This document shows, piece after piece, positions 8,636 through 18,600 of a stretch of 64,000 nt of DNA (position 1 is the first letter of the stretch; the number at the start of each line of letters is the position of its first letter). Position numbers and translations under genes: made by a program. The notes beneath the pieces are model-generated. The model was not told the origin of the DNA and did no database searches. It saw only the letters and a program-made list of their open reading frames with translations. Source of the stretch: Glycomyces xiaoerkulensis (GTDB taxonomy: Bacteria > Actinomycetota > Actinomycetes > Mycobacteriales > Micromonosporaceae); NCBI RefSeq assembly GCF_002798405.1, contig NZ_PGGV01000033.1, positions 1-64,000 on the forward strand, in the 5' to 3' direction.

Positions 8636-9031
8636 GTCGGCCCGCAGGTTGAGAACTCGGCAGCGCAGCCCGGGGGTTCGCTCGAACTTCGAGTCCACGG
8701 TGACCAGGGATGCATCGAGCGTCTCGGCCAGCGCGGCGAAGGACGCGTCGTAAGCGGTCATATTGTCCCGTAGCTGCCAGATCCTCGGCAGCAGCGGCGT
8801 GTGATCGAAACGGTGAAGGTCGAAGCGGCTCAGCAGCCGGAGCGCTTTTGACGCCCGTTCCTCATCCAGGACGCCCCGGCGGACGAGCCGCCGCAGCACC
8901 GAGGCGCATTCGAGGTCCACGACATGAGGGGCCGCGACCTCCTGGCCGAGCAGCAGCTTCCGCGTCCGCCTGCCGAGGTCGGTATCGCCGATGAGGAACT
9001 CGACGAAAGCGGAGTTGTCCAGGACGATCAC
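8630..9031 (-). CDS. VapC-type PIN-domain toxin
   Basis: The PIN-domain ribonuclease toxin is 133 aa. The acidic metal-binding quartet is present: Asp5 (IVLDNS), Glu41 (VDLECAS), Asp95 (TAYDASF) and Asp113 (VTVDSKF). Family members cleave tRNA or rRNA and inhibit growth unless held by the antitoxin. The GTG start at 9031 overlaps the antitoxin stop by four bases (GTGA), which is typical of vapBC coupling. The catalytic set looks intact. Confidence 0.9.
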   Translation of the reverse strand: MIVLDNSAFVEFLIGDTDLGRRTRKLLLGQEVAAPHVVDLECASVLRRLVRRGVLDEERASKALRLLSRFDLHRFDHTPLLPRIWQLRDNMTAYDASFAALAETLDASLVTVDSKFERTPGLRCRVLNLRADG

Positions 9032-9264
9032 TCGTGCTCCGCCCGTTCCTCTTCGATTGCGGCGAGGATGTCGTCGGAGGTCACGCCCCCTCCGGCAGCG
9101 ATCTGCTCGGCGCGTTGGGCGGCCTCGGTCATCGTGAGCACGCTCAGTTCGCGATCGAGGAGGCTCCGCACGTATCCCTGCACGGACTGGTGTGCTTCCT
9201 CTGCGCGGGAGCGCAGCCGCGCCATCAGTTCTTCCGGCACGTCCCGGACGTAGAGCGTAGTCAT
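9028..9264 (-). CDS. VapB/FitA-like ribbon-helix-helix antitoxin
   Basis: This 78-aa antitoxin is paired with the PIN toxin downstream. The N-terminal ribbon-helix-helix DNA-binding region reads TTLYVRDVPEELMARLRSRA and is followed by helix HQSVQGYVRSLLDRE. The acidic C-terminal tail (DILAAIEEERAEHE) would mask the toxin active site. A TACAAT box lies 6 bases before the ATG with no Shine-Dalgarno sequence, so the mRNA may be leaderless. The palindrome TGCTAGCA lies 31-38 bases upstream of the start and is a candidate autoregulatory site. Confidence 0.88.
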   Translation of the reverse strand: MTTLYVRDVPEELMARLRSRAEEAHQSVQGYVRSLLDRELSVLTMTEAAQRAEQIAAGGGVTSDDILAAIEEERAEHE

Positions 9265-9294
9265 GCGGCAATTGTAAACCGGTGGCAAGCAGAA

Positions 9295-9302
9295 TGCTAG
9301 CA
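9295..9302. promoter_or_regulatory. TGCTAGCA palindrome upstream of vapB
   Basis: This 8-bp self-complementary site lies 31-38 bases upstream of the vapB ATG. The same octamer lies upstream of the neighbouring FitA-like gene at 9421-9428. It is a candidate antitoxin operator. Confidence 0.4.
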
Positions 9303-9420
9303 GGCATCGGCAATCGAATCCCGGCCGACGGGTGGATCGTGGGCAGCGAATCGACCCGCATCGCTTCGTTCGGAGTGCAGATGGGGGTGTTGCTTCGGCG
9401 CGTTCATGACCGGTCTGAGT

Positions 9421-9428
9421 TGCTAGCA
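9421..9428. promoter_or_regulatory. TGCTAGCA palindrome upstream of FitA-like gene
   Basis: This is the second copy of the octamer, 26-33 bases before the ATG at 9454. The bases just downstream (TCGGC) also resemble those beside the first copy. Confidence 0.4.
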
Positions 9429-9750
9429 TCGGCGCCTCGAGGGGGTGGATACCATGACCGATACTCATCCCGAGACCAGGGCAATGTCGATCCGCGGGAT
9501 CGACCCCGCTGTCTACGAGTCCATCCGGGTGCGTGCCGCCAATCACGGCCAATCGATGGAGGCCGAGGTCAGGGAGATCCTGACCCGGGCCGCTGACGAC
9601 GATCTCTACCGTCGGCCGATGATGCTCGGCGCGCTCATGCGCTCGTTTGTCGCGGAGACCGGTGGAGTGGACCTGGAGCTACCGGATCGCAGTGAGACCG
9701 ATCGCGAGCTCGATCTGTCGTTAAGGGCGGGCACACCCCGGAATGAGCAA

Positions 9751-9777
9751 GGGTCCGGCCGCGCAGCGGCCGGACCC
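9751..9777 (-). terminator. fbaA terminator hairpin
   Basis: A perfect 12-bp stem (GGGTCCGGCCGC, loop GCA, complement) lies 18 bases past the fbaA stop. Confidence 0.65.
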
Positions 9778-9794
9778 ATTCGAGCCCTTGAGAC

Positions 9795-10817
<1,023 letters not shown>

Positions 10818-11012
10818 GCTGCCTGCTCCTTAGTCAGTTAAGTCGTTGCTGTCTCCCCGACCGGGGGCTGGGACTCAGACGCCGCTGTCTGAAGGCTCCA
10901 CTCGAATCGTTCCGTCGAGATGAAGTATTGCCCACGAGCATGTGAAGGCACCAACCAGGCTACCTGGCCGTTCGCTCGCGGTCGGGCGTCGGCCGGTCCT
11001 ACGGTGGAAGGC

Positions 11013-11222
11013 ATGAGCTATCAGGGGGAATCGGCCGACGACTTCGAGGAGATCTCGGAGTTCGACCTGGCGGACTCGGCAGACGAGTCCGATGAAGAGC
11101 GGGATCCCGAAGAATACGTCGGCGACCAGGAGCGCGCCGTGCCCGAGGAGGCGGACGTGGCCGACGCGGTCGATCAGGCCCTGGAGGTCCCCGCCGACGA
11201 GGACGGGACCCGCGAGGACTGA
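11013..11222 (+). CDS. Small highly acidic protein, 69 aa
   Basis: This protein of unknown function is dominated by Asp and Glu. Its C-terminal half (PEEADVADAVDQALEVPADED) resembles a short acidic motif that I recall from many small actinobacterial proteins. It has no membrane segment and no cysteine. The ATG at 11013 has GGAAGG directly upstream, and TACGGT 7 bases upstream would also fit leaderless translation. It faces the oligopeptidase gene with 21 bases between the stops. Confidence 0.7.
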   Translation: MSYQGESADDFEEISEFDLADSADESDEERDPEEYVGDQERAVPEEADVADAVDQALEVPADEDGTRED

Positions 11223-11243
11223 TCCGCGCGGGCCCCGTGCGCC

Positions 11244-13331
11244 TCACCGGTCGGCGGCGCCGAGCCGGTCGAGGACCCAGGCGAGGTTGAACGCCTCTTC
11301 CTCCCAGGCGTCGTAGCGGCCCGAGCGTCCGCCGTGGCCGGCTTCCATCTCGGTCTTGAGCAGCACGTCCGACTCGGGGCTGGTGTGCCGCAGGTTCGCG
11401 ATCCACTTCGCCGGCTCGTGGAAACCGACGCGGGTGTCGTTCAGGCTGGTCACCGCCAGGATCGACGGGTAGCGGACCGAGGCGACGTTCTCGTAGGGCG
11501 AGTACGACTTCATGTACTCGTAGACCTCGGACGACTCGAGCGGGTTGCCCCACTCCTCCCACTCGGTGATCGTCAGCGGCATGTCCGGGTCGAGGATCGT
11601 GTTGAGCGTGTCGACGAACGGCACCTCGGCGAGCACGGCCGCGAACCGCTCCGGAGCCAGGTTCGCCACCGCGCCCATGAGCAGGCCGCCGGCCGAGCCG
11701 CCGCGGGCGGCGAGCCGGTCGGGCGCGGCCCATCCGGCCTCCACCAGGTGGTTCGCGCAGTCGACGTAGTCGGTGAAGGTGTTCTTCTTGTGCAGGAGCT
11801 TGCCCTGCTCGTACCACTGCCGGCCCATTTCGCCGCCGCCGCGGACGTGAGCGAGCGCGAACACCGCGCCGCGGTCGAGCAGGCTCAGCCGGGGGATCGA
11901 GAAGTACGGGTCCATCGACATCTCGTAGGAGCCGTAGCCGAACAGCAGGCACGGGGCGCTGCCGTCGGGCCGCACGTCGTCGCGGGCGACGATCGAGATC
12001 GGGACCCGGGTGCCGTCGGCGGCGGTGGCCCACTCGCGGTACTGCCGGTAGCGGGACGGGTCGAAGTCGCCGAGCACCGGGGTCCGCTTCCGCAGGTGCA
12101 GCTCCCGCGCGTCGATGTCGTAGTCGTAGATCGACACCGGCGTCACCATGGAGGCGTAGCCCAGGCGCAGCAGCCGGGTGGAGTAGTCGCGGTTGTCGCC
12201 GACGCCGGTGGTGTAGAGCGGCTCGTCGAACTCGATCTCGGTGAGCTCGCCGCCCTCCCCGGAGTCGAGGATCGCGATCCGCGAGAGCCCCTCCCGCCGC
12301 AGGGAGATCACCGCGTGGTGCTCGAACGCCTCGACCGCCTCCAGGCGGACGGCCGGGTCGTGGGGGAGAATCTCGTGGAACCGGGTGGTGTCCTCCACCG
12401 GCGCCCACCCGAGCGTGAAGTTCTCGGCGTCCTTGTTGTGCAGCACCAGGAACCGGTCGCCCTGGTGGTCGATCTGCACCTCGACGCCCTGCTCGCGGCC
12501 GTTCCCGAACAGGGTGAACTCGCCGGTCGGGTCCGCGGCGTCGAGGTACCGGATCTCGGTGGTGATCTTGGAGCCGGCCTCGATGAACAGGTACCGCTCC
12601 GAGCGGGTCAGCCCGACGCCGACGCCGAACCGCCGGTCGTCCTCCTGGTAGACCAGGGCGTCCTCGCTCTCACCGAGGACGTGCCGCCAGATCCGGTAGG
12701 GCCGCCAGGAGTCGTCGACCGTGGTGTAGAAGAACACCGAGCCGTCGGCCGACCACGCCCCGCCGTAGTAGACGCCGTCGATCCGGTCGCCGGAGACCTC
12801 CCCGGTGCGCAGGTCCTTGAACTGCAGCGTGTACCGCTCATCGCCGGAGTAGTTGACCGCGAAGGCGAGCAGGTTGCCGTCCGGCGAGACGTCGAAGACG
12901 CCGATGGCGAAGAAGTCGTGGCCCTCGGCCAGCTCGTTGCCGTCGAGGAGGACCTGCTCCCCGGGGATCGCCACCCCGGGCTCGACGTTCGGCGGGGTGT
13001 CGCCCTCGGCGGCCACCCGGCAGTGGATCCCGTACTGCTTGCCCTCCTCGGTGCGGCTGTAGTACCACCAGCCCTTGTCGCGGACCGGCACCGACAGGTC
13101 GGTCTCCCGGGTGCGGTCCTTGATCTCCCCGAAGATCGCCTTGCGCAGCTCGGAGAGGTGCCCGGTGCGGGACTCGGTGTACTCGTTCTCGGCCCGCAGG
13201 TAGTCCAGTACGTCGTCGTCCTCGGGGTCGATGAGCCAGGCGTAGGCGTCGTTGACGGTGTCGCCGTGGTGGGTACGCGGGTGGTCGCGGCGGGGCGCGA
13301 CGGGCGGCTGTGCGGGTTTGGCTTCTGACAT
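11244..13331 (-). CDS. ptrB: S9A prolyl oligopeptidase family protease (oligopeptidase B type)
   Basis: This is a cytoplasmic serine peptidase (695 aa). It has an N-terminal beta-propeller that limits substrates to short peptides and a C-terminal alpha/beta-hydrolase domain. The nucleophile elbow is RGGSAGGLL, the acid region is SLNDTRVGFHEP, and the catalytic His lies in AGHGGRSGRYD near the C-terminus. The early blocks DAYAWLIDPEDDDV and YYSRTEEGKQY fit protease II, which cuts after Lys or Arg. The substrate class is inferred from these motifs. The ATG at 13331 has AAGGA immediately upstream. The length matches the family. Confidence 0.92.
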   Translation of the reverse strand: MSEAKPAQPPVAPRRDHPRTHHGDTVNDAYAWLIDPEDDDVLDYLRAENEYTESRTGHLSELRKAIFGEIKDRTRETDLSVPVRDKGWWYYSRTEEGKQYGIHCRVAAEGDTPPNVEPGVAIPGEQVLLDGNELAEGHDFFAIGVFDVSPDGNLLAFAVNYSGDERYTLQFKDLRTGEVSGDRIDGVYYGGAWSADGSVFFYTTVDDSWRPYRIWRHVLGESEDALVYQEDDRRFGVGVGLTRSERYLFIEAGSKITTEIRYLDAADPTGEFTLFGNGREQGVEVQIDHQGDRFLVLHNKDAENFTLGWAPVEDTTRFHEILPHDPAVRLEAVEAFEHHAVISLRREGLSRIAILDSGEGGELTEIEFDEPLYTTGVGDNRDYSTRLLRLGYASMVTPVSIYDYDIDARELHLRKRTPVLGDFDPSRYRQYREWATAADGTRVPISIVARDDVRPDGSAPCLLFGYGSYEMSMDPYFSIPRLSLLDRGAVFALAHVRGGGEMGRQWYEQGKLLHKKNTFTDYVDCANHLVEAGWAAPDRLAARGGSAGGLLMGAVANLAPERFAAVLAEVPFVDTLNTILDPDMPLTITEWEEWGNPLESSEVYEYMKSYSPYENVASVRYPSILAVTSLNDTRVGFHEPAKWIANLRHTSPESDVLLKTEMEAGHGGRSGRYDAWEEEAFNLAWVLDRLGAADR

Positions 13332-13404
13332 TCCTTAACTCTAAGGGCCGCCGCCGGGCACCGCCGAAGACCGCATGCGCGGCCACCGGCGGTGCGGTCG
13401 TGTC

Positions 13405-14652
13405 TCAGGAGAGCCGGTACAGGGCCGCGCCGTGCGCCGGGATCTTGGTGCGCAGCCCGCCGGCGGGCTCGGTGTCCGTCCGGGTCCAGCACTCGCGCAG
13501 GCAGCGCGGCTCGGCCACGCCGAGCTCACTCCACGGCAGGCTCAGGTCGGCCGGCTCGCCGGCGCGGTTGAACACCGCCACATAGGCGCCGTCCGTCGAG
13601 GCCCAGGCCACGTGCTTGCCCTCGCGCCAGACCTCGCGCGAGTCGGCCGGGTGGCGCTGGGCCGCGAGGACCTCGTCGTTGGTCAGCAGCTCGATCGTCT
13701 CGGGGCCGGAGTTCGGCAGGTCCGCGCCGACCATGAGCGGAGAGCGGGCGATGCACCAGAGGGTCATCATGGTGCGCTGCTCGTCGGGCGTCAGCAGCGA
13801 CTCGCGCGGCTCGCCCACCTCGGCGCGGACGCCCATGCGCCCCAGGGGGAGCATGTCGGCGTCGGGCCAGTGCCCGGGCCCGGCGTGCGGGGCCCAGTCG
13901 CGCAGCAGGTCGAACTGGGCGTCGACGTCGCGCCAGCGGTCCCACAGGTCGGCCGAGACCCGCCACAGGTGCGAATGCGACTTGAGGTGCTCGGCGTGGT
14001 CGACCGACAGGTGCATGCCGGGGGACAGGCTCAGCACGATGTCCCGGTCGGCCTTCTGGACGGCGCTCCAGAACGCCTCGACCTCGTCGTGGTGGTAGGG
14101 GGCGATCATGTCGTCGGCCTTGATGTAGTCGACGCCCCATTTCGCGAACTGCCGCAGCAGCGAGTCGTAGTAGGCCTGGCCGCCGGGATGGTCGTGGTCG
14201 ATGCCCCAGTTGTCGTCGATCCAGGACGAGACGCGCTCGCGGTCGGGGATCTGCGCCGCCGAGTACTCGCTGCCCTTGATGGGGGTGTCGGCGGCGACCG
14301 CCTGGCGCGGGACGCCGCGCAGGATGTGCAGGCCGAACTTCAGTCCGAGGGAGTGGACGTAGTCGGCCAGCGGTTTGAACCCGGCGCCGTCGGCGGCCGA
14401 GGGAAAGCGGTTCGGCGCCGGCTGGGGGCGGCCGTACTCGTCGAGCACCAGCTTGGCGCCGGAGTTGTAGCCGCCGGCGCGGGCGGTCGGCTCGTACCAC
14501 TGGATGTCGACGACGACGTATTCCCAGCCGTGTTCGGCCAGGTGCTCGGCGATGAACTCCGCGTTGGCCCGCGTCTCGGCCTCGGTCACGGAGGTGCCGA
14601 AGACGTCCCAAGAGTTCCAGCCCATCGGGGGCACGGCGGCGAGTCGGGTCAC
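13405..14652 (-). CDS. GH27 alpha-galactosidase
   Basis: This glycoside hydrolase family 27 enzyme (415 aa) removes terminal alpha-galactose. The family opening PPMGWNSWDVF is at residues 8-18. The nucleophile region VDYIKADDM puts Asp180 in the catalytic position, and WRVSADLWDRW supplies the acid/base Asp235. MTLWCIARSPLMVGADLP is the typical later block. A beta-sandwich C-terminal domain ends ALYRLS. There is no signal peptide, so it acts in the cytoplasm on imported sugars. The GTG at 14652 is preceded by GAGGAGGTTT, a very strong ribosome binding site. Confidence 0.92.
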   Translation of the reverse strand: MTRLAAVPPMGWNSWDVFGTSVTEAETRANAEFIAEHLAEHGWEYVVVDIQWYEPTARAGGYNSGAKLVLDEYGRPQPAPNRFPSAADGAGFKPLADYVHSLGLKFGLHILRGVPRQAVAADTPIKGSEYSAAQIPDRERVSSWIDDNWGIDHDHPGGQAYYDSLLRQFAKWGVDYIKADDMIAPYHHDEVEAFWSAVQKADRDIVLSLSPGMHLSVDHAEHLKSHSHLWRVSADLWDRWRDVDAQFDLLRDWAPHAGPGHWPDADMLPLGRMGVRAEVGEPRESLLTPDEQRTMMTLWCIARSPLMVGADLPNSGPETIELLTNDEVLAAQRHPADSREVWREGKHVAWASTDGAYVAVFNRAGEPADLSLPWSELGVAEPRCLRECWTRTDTEPAGGLRTKIPAHGAALYRLS

Positions 14653-14812
14653 AGAAACCTCCTCGGGGTCGCGTGAACTGTACGGTACCGGCGAGGGCCG
14701 ACGCGTGGGTGCAGCCGGTCGGGGGAGCGTGCTGGACGCAGGTCACTCCGAACCCAATACCGTGTCGATGAACGGCCTCGGGGTGCTGTAAGGTAGTCAA
14801 CGCATTCGGCGA

Positions 14813-14889
14813 GGCCAGGTAGCTCAGTTGGTACGAGCGTCCGCCTGAAAAGCGGAAGGTCGCCGGTTCGACCCCGGCCCTGGCCACCA
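14813..14889 (+). tRNA. tRNA-Phe (GAA)
   Basis: The full cloverleaf is present. The acceptor pair is GGCCAGG/CCTGGCC, the D-arm is GCTC..GAGC, and the anticodon stem TCCGC/GCGGA closes loop CTGAAAA with anticodon GAA. The T-arm is GCCGGTTCGACCCCGGC. The discriminator A is at 14886 and CCA is encoded (14887-14889). Its 3' half is duplicated at 20046-20079, which marks it as an integration target. Confidence 0.96.
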
Positions 14890-14891
14890 GG
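14852..14891 (+). repeat. Putative attL: tRNA-Phe 3' half
   Basis: This segment from the anticodon stem to just past the CCA recurs in direct orientation at 20046-20079. Twenty-two bases match exactly (14852-14873). Then comes a 6-base gap relative to the distal copy, and then 12 exact bases (14880-14891). Such direct repeats at a tRNA 3' end are the normal scar of tyrosine-integrase insertion. Confidence 0.7.
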
Positions 14892-15653
14892 CAGAACCTC
14901 ATCTACCAGGACTAACACTGGATGGTGGGGTTCTTCTGCGTCCCGGTTGCTTCCGGCGATATCCGGCTCCCTACGGAGGTATAGCGGACGGATTTCCGGG
15001 GGCGTTGCAGCAGGCTGCCGGTGCGGTGGGGCACTGCTTCGTTCGCCATCAGTGCCGTTTCGCGCGTCGGTGACGCGATGGTCAGGATTGTCAGAAGACC
15101 CGGTGCATCACATCAGCGTGCCCATGCTCGAGCCGTATACGGCCCTGACCTGAAACCCGATCCTCGCAGAGGGTGCTGGCTCGGTCCGACGATGGCGAGA
15201 TGAAATTCGGGGCTTTCGACGCTGAGCATCATCGGCACCGTCATATCGATCTTGTATCGCTCGACAGGTTTTGGATCAACATCTTTTGCAATCTCGTGTA
15301 ACTACAGCAAATCCATCATCTCGCACTACCCTCAATTATGATCAAGGATGCACCAGAACAGGATTCTGATACACCTGGTTCGCCGGGGCCAACATGCTGT
15401 GACCTCCTGAAATTCGTCCCAGACGGTGAGGTTCCCCCGTCGGTGGTGCCACTGGGCGGTCGCTCGACTTGTTGTAGCTCAGCCAGACAAGATACTGCAC
15501 GGAGTCTCTAAATTACTGCATGTCACAGAATGATTGATTGCCGTAGAACCGGGTGGGAAGTTGTGTCGGACTTCGGACAGTACGGTTCTTTGCTCAGCCA
15601 GGCTCCCGAATACTGACCCGAAACCGGTCCCTATTGTCGACGACGGAAGTACA
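14890..15653. other. Low-GC region of the island, no gene assigned
   Basis: This is 760 bases without a convincing gene. An imperfect hairpin (14892-14939) may end the tRNA transcript. A short plus-strand frame (14947-15153, ending HHISVPMLEPYTALT) could be a remnant, but I cannot place it. From about 15190 to 15560 the DNA is clearly more AT-rich than the surrounding chromosome, as is common in horizontally acquired DNA and in promoter regions. No integrase or excisionase is recognisable. Confidence 0.5.
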
Positions 15654-18600
15654 ATGCGAAAAGACCTTTCAGGATCCCCGTTCTGGTCCGGAATCGACCT
15701 CACCTCGGTCCAAACACAGGCCGACTTCTGCAGTGCCTTCAAAGAACTCCATAACAGGTCTGGACTTCAGTTTCGCAAGGTCAGCAGGCTTGTCGAAAAG
15801 TCCGGACAGCATACTAGTCAAACCTTGTCTCACTCCCAAATATTCGCCTATACTGCGGGGACTTATCTGCCGTCACGCTCAAATGATTGTGCCGTCTTCC
15901 GGAACCTGCTTAGGAGCGGATACGGGATCGACGATGACTCGGTCATCTCCGAATGGGTCGCGGCGCTCATGCGCGTCGCCAAGAATCCTGGGCGCCGCGC
16001 GGCCGACGAGACCGTGCCGTATCCGGGTCTGCGTCCGTTCCATGAGGATGAACGTCCCTGGTTCTTTGGACGTGATGACGCTCTGGAGAAACTACGGGAC
16101 GTGATCGAGCTCTGCATCGCCGAGCATTCACACTCGATGATCGCGCTGGGCGCCTCCGGGGCTGGCAAATCGTCCCTGGTCAACATCGGTATTCCTTCTG
16201 TCGTAGAGAACGATGAGATGCTCGGCACGTGGCGTGTCGAGCGCATGACCCCTGGCCGTGACCCCCTCGTCTCGCTCAACGCGGCTCTGGAGGCCCGGGA
16301 CGGAGAGCGTTGCCTGCTGGTGATCGATCAGTTCGAGGAGTTGTGGGCCGATACTGTCGGCCACGCCGAGTCCGGGGGGTTCCTCGAGCGTTTGGAGACG
16401 GTCACGGTCGAGGACGAGCCGCCTCTGATCGCGATCATGGTCATCAGCGCAGGCTTCTATCCGAGAGTGCTGGGCGATGGTTTCCTCGGTAGCATCGGCG
16501 CCGACCGCAGAGTCGAGCTTGCGCCGATGGGCGAAGCACAGCTCGAAGCCGCCATTGAGAGCCCCGCCCGCGCGGTCAATGTGGAAGTGGAGGCACCCTT
16601 GACGGCACTTCTGCTAAAGGACCTGGCCGAAGCCGACAAGAGCGCCGCCGGCGCGCTTCCCCTGCTCGCGCTCGCGCTGCGTGACATGTGGGGGCGCGGA
16701 TCAAAACACACGATGACCGCGACCGACTACGCTGAGGCGGGTGGCCTGAACGATATCGTCGAGCGCACAGCCGAGCAGGCATTCGGCAGCCTCGACGAGG
16801 CTGACAGAGATATCGCGCGGGACTTGCTGACCGGCATGGTGAGCGTTCAGGACGGCTTCCCACACACTCGCCGTTGGCTCTCTACCGAGGACCTCGACGA
16901 TCGGAGGAAGTCGCATCCGTCGGTCGATGCGGTTATCGGCAGGTTCACCGAATCGCGGTTGCTGGTTCTTGACCGGCGGGGCGTGACACTCGCCCACGAG
17001 GCGGTCCTCCGGGCCTGGCCACGCCTCGACCGGTGGATCCAGGCCGACCGTCGTCGCCTGGTCGCCCACAGCGAACTTGAACAGGCGGCCGAGAAGTGGG
17101 AGCGACACGGCCACGACCAACGCGAACTCTATTCGGGCCCTCGCATCGAGGATACGATGAAGGCCCTCGGCGCGAGTCCCACGCTTTCGCCCCGGCAGCG
17201 TGATTTCCTGGACGCGAGCCAACGCAGGGCGACACGGCTCCGGCAGGGCAAGCGTGCGGTCGTAGCCGTGGTGACGGTGCTGGTCCTAAGTCTCGTCGCC
17301 GCGCTGCTATGGGCTTACGATCAACGTGGGGAGGCGGTTCGCCACGCCGCCATAGCCGAGGACGAGCGAATTCGGGCCGAGTCGCGGATGATCGCCTCGC
17401 AGTCTGAGCGTCTGCGTAGGGCCGACCCGGCCCTGGCTGCCCAACTCGCGGTCGCGGCCTATCAGACTTATCCGACCGCCGAAGCGCGCTCGTCCCTGCT
17501 CTCGGCCACTTCCGTTCCTCCGGTGACCCGTATGCCCGGTTCGAACGAGGACAGCATTTTGCGGATGGATGTGAATCCGGAGGGTGACCTGCTGGCCGCA
17601 GCCGTGGACACAATCGGGGATGGCGCGGTCCTGATCTGGGATATCACCGACCCCTACCGCCCCGAACTGGTTGCTTCGGAACTGCCCGGCGTCGACGGAA
17701 CGATCCTGACCGTCAAGTTCGCGTCGGAAGGCAGGCTCTACAGTGCTGGCCAAACCGGTGTGGTCTACATTCACGACCTCTCGGAAACCGGAGAACCGCA
17801 CCTGGTGTCCTCCACAGTGGGTTCATCCGAAGGTTTCAACTCCGTCGCCGTCCACGAGGCATCTGGAACAGTAGCGGCCGGGGGCCCCGACACACGCATC
17901 TGGCTGTGGCCCGATCCTGATCTGACCAGCGCGCCACTGCTTCTCGAGGGCACTGGTGGCGACATCGCAAGCGTTACGATCAGCCCGGCCGGCGAGCGAC
18001 TGGCGATCGCCGCCGCCAATGGACTGGTCGCCGTCCATGACCTCGACGCCGTCACCGCATCGACGGCACCATCGGTGCTCGATGCAGGGTACGAGCGGTA
18101 CCTCAACATCTCATTCAGCCCCGATGGCCGGAAGCTCGCTGCGGGTACGTCGGCGGGCCCGGTGGCCCTTTGGAACACTGCGGACGAACCAGAGCTCCTG
18201 AAAGTCCTCCACGGTCCGGAGGCGGGCTGGTCGACCTCGGTGTCGTTCCCGCCTGATGGGCCCTACCTGGTGTCGGCCGCGCAAGACGGCGTGTGGATGT
18301 GGAACCTCGACACCGGTGCTGAGCCGTCACACCTACCCAGCAGCGGCAATGGTCAGAGCGTGGCGGTCCACCCGCTCGACGGAGCGGTGTACGCCGGATA
18401 CGGCGATGGCAGGGTCAATCGCTGGCGGATTCCGGGAAACATACTCAACGCCGCTACCGGTCCCGTACGCAACGCCGAGTTCCTCCGGGACGAATCGACA
18501 TTCGCTGCCGTGACAAGCGATGGTTCGATCTGGATGTGGGATGTCGACCAACACGGTGGGTCGCCGAGCTTGATGCAGCGCTTGCAGGCTCCGGACCCTG

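Noticed and set aside
11334-13328. 664-residue plus-strand frame opposite the oligopeptidase gene
   Set aside because: The composition is Val/Gly/Arg-heavy with no domain signatures, and the opposite strand encodes a complete S9 peptidase.
13526-14902. Minus-strand frame starting near tRNA-Phe (ARAGVEPATFRF)
   Set aside because: This phrase is the usual translation of the antisense of a tRNA. The rest is antisense frame of the GH27 gene.
14947-15153. Integrase remnant inside the island
   Set aside because: The short frame ends HHISVPMLEPYTALT but shows no Arg-His-x-x-Arg-Tyr catalytic pattern.
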